From NCBI GenBank assembly GCA_017406775.1, contig JAFQXV010000007.1, positions 1 to 36,596 of the forward strand: 36,596 nt of DNA, in the 5' to 3' direction. The position numbers were made by a program, and so were the translations under genes. Shown here one piece after another: positions 32,796 to 36,596 of this stretch. Source of the DNA: Candidatus Saccharimonadota bacterium (GTDB taxonomy: Bacteria > Patescibacteriota > Saccharimonadia > Saccharimonadales > Saccharimonadaceae). A model generated the notes under the pieces. The model had not been told where the DNA came from and searched no databases. It saw only the letters and a program-made list of their open reading frames with translations. The first letter of the stretch is position 1. Each line of letters begins with the position of its first letter.

Positions 32796-32825
32796 AAAAA
32801 CAGCCCCACCCCCAGGGCTGTTTTT
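32796..32825 (-). terminator. Terminator after the left surface protein
   Basis: AAAAACAGCCC pairs with GGGCTGTTTTT (about 32796-32806 with 32815-32825), giving T runs on both strands. It lies between the surface gene and the 187-aa gene and probably passes only part of transcription, making the surface protein the most abundant product. Confidence 0.85.
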
Positions 32826-32835
32826 CAGACTTTTA

Positions 32836-33384
32836 TTAGTTAGAAGTCTTATCTGTAAATGTATAGGTGATAGTACCCTCATAAGTACCATTCTCTTGTA
32901 TAGCACTCGTGCGAGCTTTGTAGGCAGGAGTAACAGTGATAGCGTTAACCTGGGTACCAGAAACAACTACGGTGTTGCTTGCTGTTGTTCCAGCATAACT
33001 ATCCCAACCGGATGCAACAGTACCACCGGTAGCGGTGAGCTTTGCAGACCATTTAGATTCAGCTGTTGAAGGATACGCACCAAATGGGATAGCGGTTGTA
33101 CCAGCACCACCAGCCAAAGATGTAGCAGTTGCGCTAATTTCCCAACCTGCGGTACCGTTACAGGTAACCGTTAGGACGGAACCGGTTTTTTCTGCATATT
33201 CAGAACCTGCTACTGCGGAGCCTAGGTTAACAGTTTTTGCTGCAGCATCGGCATCCATTGCGCAAGTCTTTGTTACGGTAAGCTGAACGGTGTCAACTAC
33301 CGAAGTCTGAGTAGCTGCAAAAGTTCCGACTACTGGCATAGCTGCCAAAGCTGCAGATGCACCTAAGATTGCTAATTTTTTCAT
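32836..33384 (-). CDS. Secreted surface protein, left copy
   Basis: A 182-aa protein with a clear signal peptide (MKKLAILGASAALAAMPVVG, cleavage near AFA/ATQ) and a small beta-rich domain with two cysteines (TKTCAMD, VTCNGTAGWEIS) and the end NGTYEGTITYTF. It resembles pilin-subunit or WxL-type surface proteins in style, but no family is certain. The right copy has the same signal peptide and landmarks but a strongly diverged mature part. AGAGGAG lies 10 nt before the ATG. An in-frame start at 33486 would run over the promoter. Confidence 0.85.
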   Translation of the reverse strand: MKKLAILGASAALAAMPVVGTFAATQTSVVDTVQLTVTKTCAMDADAAAKTVNLGSAVAGSEYAEKTGSVLTVTCNGTAGWEISATATSLAGGAGTTAIPFGAYPSTAESKWSAKLTATGGTVASGWDSYAGTTASNTVVVSGTQVNAITVTPAYKARTSAIQENGTYEGTITYTFTDKTSN

Positions 33385-33440
33385 AGTAATTTTTCTCCTC
33401 TGCCTAAGCAGAATTATTTTATATTTTGTGTTAAATGTAT
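33326..33440. repeat. Left arm of a 115-bp inverted repeat
   Basis: This segment is the reverse complement of 33873-33987 with 5 mismatches in 115 bp. Bases 33386-33440, which are non-coding, match perfectly over 55 bp. The arm covers the leader, ribosome binding site and signal-peptide codons of the left surface gene. A TCTGC-TTAG-GCAGA hairpin lies within it. Confidence 0.95.
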
Positions 33441-33872
33441 AACCTTTAACATTTCTTATTTTACATAAGCTTAATTGTGTTGTCAAGCATTTTTAATGTA
33501 ATTTTAAGCTTCAAACTACCAGACTTTTCCACAAGTAAGTACTTTGTTATTAGAGTAGTATAGCTATATAAACAGGTATACATGTAACGCATTTTTTTCT
33601 TTAATGTTACCGTCGTATAATATATGGGCTCTTCTACTTGTTAAAAAAGTTCTTTACGGTATTTTTAAGTGAATATATCAGACATTTTTACTGGATTTTA
33701 CTTCGATCGGTATGATATTTTATTAGGTATCAACTTATTCTTTACTAACATATAATCTTTTTCCGCATAATCATAATCACAATTACAGCTCTTCAAGACC
33801 ATATTTTATTAAACATCGTAAAGTTATTTTGTATTCTAAGTAGCCATTTTATGCTTCATAAACGTAATTTCA
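33441..33872. other. Candidate invertible promoter segment (432 bp)
   Basis: The spacer between the inverted repeat arms has no plausible gene and is very AT-rich. It holds the left-facing promoter. A TATAAT (33616-33621) points right but has no good -35 and lies 250 nt from the right gene; near the right arm only TTGTAT (33828-33833)/TATGCT (33850-33855) is seen. Inversion would place the strong promoter before the right operon. Confidence 0.6.
33458..33486 (-). promoter_or_regulatory. Strong promoter facing the left surface operon
   Basis: On the minus strand TTGACA (33486-33481), 17 nt and TAAAAT (33463-33458) lie just inside the spacer, next to the left repeat arm. The start would be near 33451, giving a leader of about 66 nt. 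No equally good promoter faces right. Confidence 0.85.
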
Positions 33873-33987
33873 ATACATTTAACACAAAATATAAAATAAT
33901 TCTGCTTAGGCAGAGGAGAAAAATTACAATGAAAAAATTAGCAATCTTAGGCGCATCTGCAGCACTCGCAGCTATGCCAGTAGTCGG
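33873..33987. repeat. Right arm of a 115-bp inverted repeat
   Basis: Mirror of 33326-33440. It covers the leader, Shine-Dalgarno and signal peptide of the right surface gene. The 55-bp non-coding part (33873-33927) is identical to the left arm, while the mature coding regions beyond the arms are strongly diverged. Confidence 0.95.
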
Positions 33988-34519
33988 TGTATTTGCAGCA
34001 GATTTAAGCGTGACGGATACTATCCAAATCACCGTAAGTGATTCTTGTACAATCACGGAAGGTAGCACGACCGATGGTCTTGACAACAAGGATACTACTT
34101 ATGCTGATACGGTTGCAAACGGTGCGGAAACGACATTTAGTACCACACATAGTGGCAATCATACTTTCCATGTAACTTGTAACGATAAAGATGGTTGGTC
34201 TTTCTCGGCTACTCCAACTAATCTTACTGGTTATGTTGCTGCCAATGATTCAACAACGAATGGTGATTCTATTAACTTCGTGGCTTCAGGTAGCTATGTG
34301 AGTACTGGTGCTGCTGGTGATTGGACCGCTACAATTACTGCACCAGCTGGTATCACTGTTACGCAACCTTCGACAGCTGGAAGCTCCAATACGATTATCA
34401 CATCCTCCAATCAGGCTGCGAATGTCGAAATTGTTTCTGCTTACAAAGCATACGTAGGTACTGAAACTGCAGCTGGTTTCTATGAAGGTAGTATTTCTTA
34501 TGTATTAGCTGCCCTCTAA
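33929..34519 (+). CDS. Secreted surface protein, right copy
   Basis: The 196-aa protein has the same first 20 residues as the left copy and then diverges. Shared landmarks are a cysteine pair (SDSCTI, VTCNDKDGWSFS), a tryptophan strand (DWTATIT) and the end GFYEGSISYVL. It should be exported and beta-rich. AGAGGAG lies 10 nt before the ATG, in the repeat arm. In the orientation given here, no strong promoter is seen upstream, so it may be silent. A longer start at 33851 is rejected because the arm is otherwise non-coding. Confidence 0.85.
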   Translation: MKKLAILGASAALAAMPVVGVFAADLSVTDTIQITVSDSCTITEGSTTDGLDNKDTTYADTVANGAETTFSTTHSGNHTFHVTCNDKDGWSFSATPTNLTGYVAANDSTTNGDSINFVASGSYVSTGAAGDWTATITAPAGITVTQPSTAGSSNTIITSSNQAANVEIVSAYKAYVGTETAAGFYEGSISYVLAAL

Positions 34520-34537
34520 TATTTACATATTAGTAAT

Positions 34538-34565
34538 AATAATCCCCCTTTTCAGGGGGATTATT
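34538..34565 (+). terminator. Hairpin after the right surface protein
   Basis: AATAATCCCCC (34538-34548) and GGGGGATTATT (34555-34565) form an 11-bp stem; a T-rich stretch follows at 34571. It occupies the same operon position as the left-hand terminator at 32796-32825, though its sequence differs. Confidence 0.75.
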
Positions 34566-34613
34566 GTATGGTTTTTGTTTTAGATTTGTGGTATTCTTAA
34601 AGAAAGGAGGTAA

Positions 34614-35177
34614 ATGGATACTAAGAGAGAAAAAAGGTTCAATTTAACAGTTTGCTTTTTTGTTGTAGCGTTCGTTATTGTAATAATTTTTTTGTTAATG
34701 ATAATCTTTAATGGAGAGAAATCAGAGGATATCAGAATAACTGGTGGTGGAAAGAGCACGAGTCTAGAATGTACGGATTCGAGACTTTTGCATCCAGCGC
34801 TCAGAGATCGCACTCCTATTTCGCATATCAATACGATCACTGCGACTTTTAGTGATGATACTTTGTCTTCAATTACATTGTATTATGTGGGGACTTACAG
34901 CTCATCTGCGGAGGCCGAGCAGGCTGAGGCATATGCTCAGGCCGATTATGGCTTAATTCCAGCTAAAGAAATGCATATTAACGTTGAATCATTTTCGCAT
35001 TCATTTATGATGGATGGCGTAAAGGTTGGCATGACAATTACGGCAAAGAATGATGATGTTAATGATAAAAATGCACCATATTTTTTGTTAGAACAGGGGA
35101 GAGCTTTTCCAAGAACTTTAGATAGTATGAAACAGAGGTACGAAGAGAAAGATTTTTCTTGTGAAATAACTAATTAA
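34614..35177 (+). CDS. 187-aa anchored protein, right copy
   Basis: Paralogue of the left 187-aa protein. It has a membrane segment (about 11-32), then an exterior domain with SLECTDSRL, a helix rich in E and A (SSAEAEQAEAYAQADYG) that matches NEQANEAIATSHADYN on the left, and the end DFSCEITN. The two cysteines are shared. AAAGGAGG lies 4 nt before the ATG, and a weak extended -10 (TGGTATTCT) lies upstream. Function unknown. Confidence 0.8.
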   Translation: MDTKREKRFNLTVCFFVVAFVIVIIFLLMIIFNGEKSEDIRITGGGKSTSLECTDSRLLHPALRDRTPISHINTITATFSDDTLSSITLYYVGTYSSSAEAEQAEAYAQADYGLIPAKEMHINVESFSHSFMMDGVKVGMTITAKNDDVNDKNAPYFLLEQGRAFPRTLDSMKQRYEEKDFSCEITN

Positions 35178-35178
35178 T

Positions 35179-35187
35179 TGCTATAAT
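35179..35187 (+). promoter_or_regulatory. Extended -10 before the right DUF916-like gene
   Basis: TGCTATAAT at 35179-35187 overlaps the end of the gap after the 187-aa gene and gives a short leader with AAAGGAGGT. Confidence 0.55.
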
Positions 35188-35210
35188 TAAGTATAATTAA
35201 AGGAGGTAGA

Positions 35211-36173
35211 ATGACTTCAATCAAAAGAGTACTATTTGGGTTGGTGGGAATAACAATTATGGCCACTGGATTATTTTTGTCCCAGGAATCAGTTTCGGCT
35301 TTTTCTGTATCACCGATGAAGCAGACGATTTCTTTGGCTCCAGGGCAAACTTATTCAAACAGAGTTACAGTTTCTTTGCCGCTTGATGATAATAAGAATA
35401 TGAATTATGAAGTATCGATAGTTCCATTCAAAGTTAATGATAGCAACAATGGTTATAGTATAGATTTGACTAGTTCAGATGAACGTAACGAAATAGTTAA
35501 GTGGGTTTCTTTGTCGGATGGGAAAAAAGCTGTGAACGATGGAGATGTCCTGACTGGCGAGTTATCTCCTGGGGAAAGTATTGATTTTATTTATACTATT
35601 AATGTACCTTACTCGGTGTTGGGTGGTGGTCAGTATTTTGCCGTGTTGGTGAAATCAGTCCCTAATTCGTCTGATGGCGAGGATAATAATTTAGCGATTT
35701 CCGAAATTCAATCTATCGCATCGGTAGTGTATGCGGAATTACCAGGCGAAATTAAACTTGACGGAACGATAAAGGAAAACAATATAAATGGGTTCTTATT
35801 AAGTCCACCGATTAATGCGTCATTTGTCGCAGTAAATGACGGAAATACGCACTTTGCTGTAACTTACTATTTGCAAGTTTATCCTCTGTTTTCTGATGAA
35901 GAGATTTACACAAATGAAGAAAACGCACAAACAGATTATGTATTGCCAGGGACATCAAGATATATTAGTCAAAGTTGGGATAAAACGCCATCGATTGGGA
36001 TTTTTAAAGTGCGCCAGACTGCCTATATAGATTCTAATAAAGATGAGGCGAGTATTACGGAAAGGGTTGTGGTAGTTTGTCCAGTTTACTTGTTATTCTT
36101 GATTGTGTTTGCAATTATTATGATTGCCCTTTGGATTGTTTTTAAAATTAAGAGCCGCAAGGTTAGTCGCTAA
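35211..36173 (+). CDS. DUF916/WxLIP-like surface protein, right copy
   Basis: A 320-aa paralogue of the left DUF916-like protein. It has a signal peptide (about 1-30), FSVSPMKQTISLAPGQTY, NVPYSVLGGGQYFAVLV, LPGTSRY and a C-terminal membrane segment (about 292-312) with a basic tail. The shared outline with the left copy extends over the whole protein. AAAGGAGGT lies 5 nt before the ATG. It may hold or assemble the secreted surface protein of its own operon at the cell wall. Confidence 0.8.
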   Translation: MTSIKRVLFGLVGITIMATGLFLSQESVSAFSVSPMKQTISLAPGQTYSNRVTVSLPLDDNKNMNYEVSIVPFKVNDSNNGYSIDLTSSDERNEIVKWVSLSDGKKAVNDGDVLTGELSPGESIDFIYTINVPYSVLGGGQYFAVLVKSVPNSSDGEDNNLAISEIQSIASVVYAELPGEIKLDGTIKENNINGFLLSPPINASFVAVNDGNTHFAVTYYLQVYPLFSDEEIYTNEENAQTDYVLPGTSRYISQSWDKTPSIGIFKVRQTAYIDSNKDEASITERVVVVCPVYLLFLIVFAIIMIALWIVFKIKSRKVSR

Positions 36174-36197
36174 AAACGTTGTATAGATAAGAGCTCG

Positions 36198-36225
36198 AAA
36201 AACGCCCGCATGGGCGTTTTTTTTG
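36198..36225 (+). terminator. Terminator after the right surface operon
   Basis: AAAAACGCCC (36198-36207), GCAT and GGGCGTTTTT (36212-36221) are followed by further T residues. Confidence 0.92.
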
Positions 36226-36248
36226 ATAAAAAATCTTCAAAAATAGTA

Positions 36249-36277
36249 TTGACAAGTTGATTTTAGTGCGATATAAT
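36249..36277 (+). promoter_or_regulatory. Promoter of the 23S rRNA gene
   Basis: TTGACA (36249-36254), 17 nt and TATAAT (36272-36277) are a perfect match. The transcription start would be near 36284, leaving a leader of about 190 nt. Confidence 0.9.
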
Positions 36278-36283
36278 GGGGGA

Positions 36284-36471
36284 AGTTTAAGCAAGTCGCC
36301 TTTTGCGACCTCTACAAAAAGAAATGGAAAGCGAGGAATCTTTTGAGGTCGCTTTAACGGCTTCAAAATTATTCTTAAGGACTCTCCAATTAACAATTTG
36401 GAAACGATAAAGATTTTAAAGACGGAACGAGTAATCGAATATCGATTGCTAGTTAAGTCAATGCATAAAAA
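36284..36471 (+). other. 23S rRNA leader
   Basis: No gene. GTCGC/GCGAC (about 36295-36309) form a small hairpin, while GCGACCTC can alternatively pair with GAGGTCGC about 30 nt further on (near 36343-36350). These could serve rRNA processing or antitermination. No clear boxA was recognised. Confidence 0.6.
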
Positions 36472-36596
36472 GGTAATTAAGGGCACTGATAGTGGATGCC
36501 TTGACAATCAATACCGATGAAGGCCGTAGGACTCTGCGATAAGCCTCGGGGATCTGAGAACGAGAAATGATCCGGGGATTGCCGAATGGGGAAACC
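36472..36596 (+). rRNA. rrl: 23S ribosomal RNA, 5' part (runs off the window)
   Basis: The sequence shows conserved 23S domain I landmarks: GTGGATGCCTTG, CCGATGAAGG, CTGCGATAAGC, GATCCGGGGAT and CCGAATGGGGAAACC. The 5' end is approximate; 36472 gives a start like other bacteria, and a start near 36452 (GTTAAGTC) is possible. The preceding gene is protein-coding with a terminator, so no 16S rRNA is cotranscribed from within the window. Confidence 0.95.

Noticed and set aside
33385-33486. Longer N-terminus for the left surface protein (start at 33486)
   Set aside because: It would read through the promoter and leader; the signal peptide should be N-terminal and a Shine-Dalgarno fits the ATG at 33384.
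33851-33928. Longer N-terminus for the right surface protein (start at 33851)
   Set aside because: The same reason: the repeat arm is leader sequence, and 33929 has the Shine-Dalgarno and signal peptide.
1-36596. UGA recoded as glycine (as in some CPR lineages)
   Set aside because: TGA serves as stop in radA and clpP, and no complete gene contains an internal TGA.

Overview
The window looks like chromosomal DNA from a small-genome, AT-rich bacterium of the Candidate Phyla Radiation, most plausibly a Saccharibacteria (TM7) relative. This is an inference from gene content, from very short or absent 5' leaders, from a 23S rRNA gene with its own promoter and no 16S rRNA gene in front of it, and from many small membrane-anchored proteins. 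TGA is used as an ordinary stop (radA, clpP), so the UGA-recoding CPR lineages are excluded. No name could be checked by search.

Region 1 (1-5310) holds DNA repair genes radA-ruvC-ruvA, a minus-strand cluster of four tRNA-Pro genes (UGG, CGG, GGG and a degenerate fourth) and ftsH. Region 2 (5334-16713) is metabolism: an M1 aminopeptidase, tRNA-Leu, glucose-6-phosphate isomerase, carbamate kinase, putrescine carbamoyltransferase, an agmatine/putrescine antiporter, agmatine deiminase, phosphoglycerate mutase and a GalU-type uridylyltransferase. The four agu/ptc/arc genes form a complete agmatine deiminase pathway that yields ATP, ammonia and CO2 and exports putrescine. Two of its neighbouring intergenic regions carry copies of a conserved hairpin element.

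Region 3 (16853-26639) holds an AMP-forming ligase, clpC-clpP under a perfect CIRCE operator, rplS, an rnhB-yraN gene fusion, three envelope or unknown proteins and the GTPase ychF. Region 4 (26724-30332) holds a stand-alone CdiA-type tRNase domain and a run of membrane-anchored extracytoplasmic proteins: HExxH metallopeptidase, HNH nuclease, rhodanese-like and thioredoxin-like proteins.

Region 5 (30373-36173) is the most striking part. A tyrosine recombinase lies next to two mirror-image three-gene operons (secreted surface protein, 187-aa anchored protein, DUF916/WxLIP-like protein). Their divergent starts share a 115-bp inverted repeat (55 bp of it perfect) around a 432-bp spacer. Only one good promoter, facing left, is visible in the spacer. 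This has the layout of a phase-variable invertible promoter choosing between two alternative surface complexes. The window ends in the 5' part of a 23S rRNA gene with a consensus promoter.

Across the window, promoter-proximal genes commonly have TATAAT (often TGnTATAAT) only 6-10 nt before the start codon and no Shine-Dalgarno sequence, indicating leaderless mRNAs. Operon-internal genes mostly have clear Shine-Dalgarno sequences.
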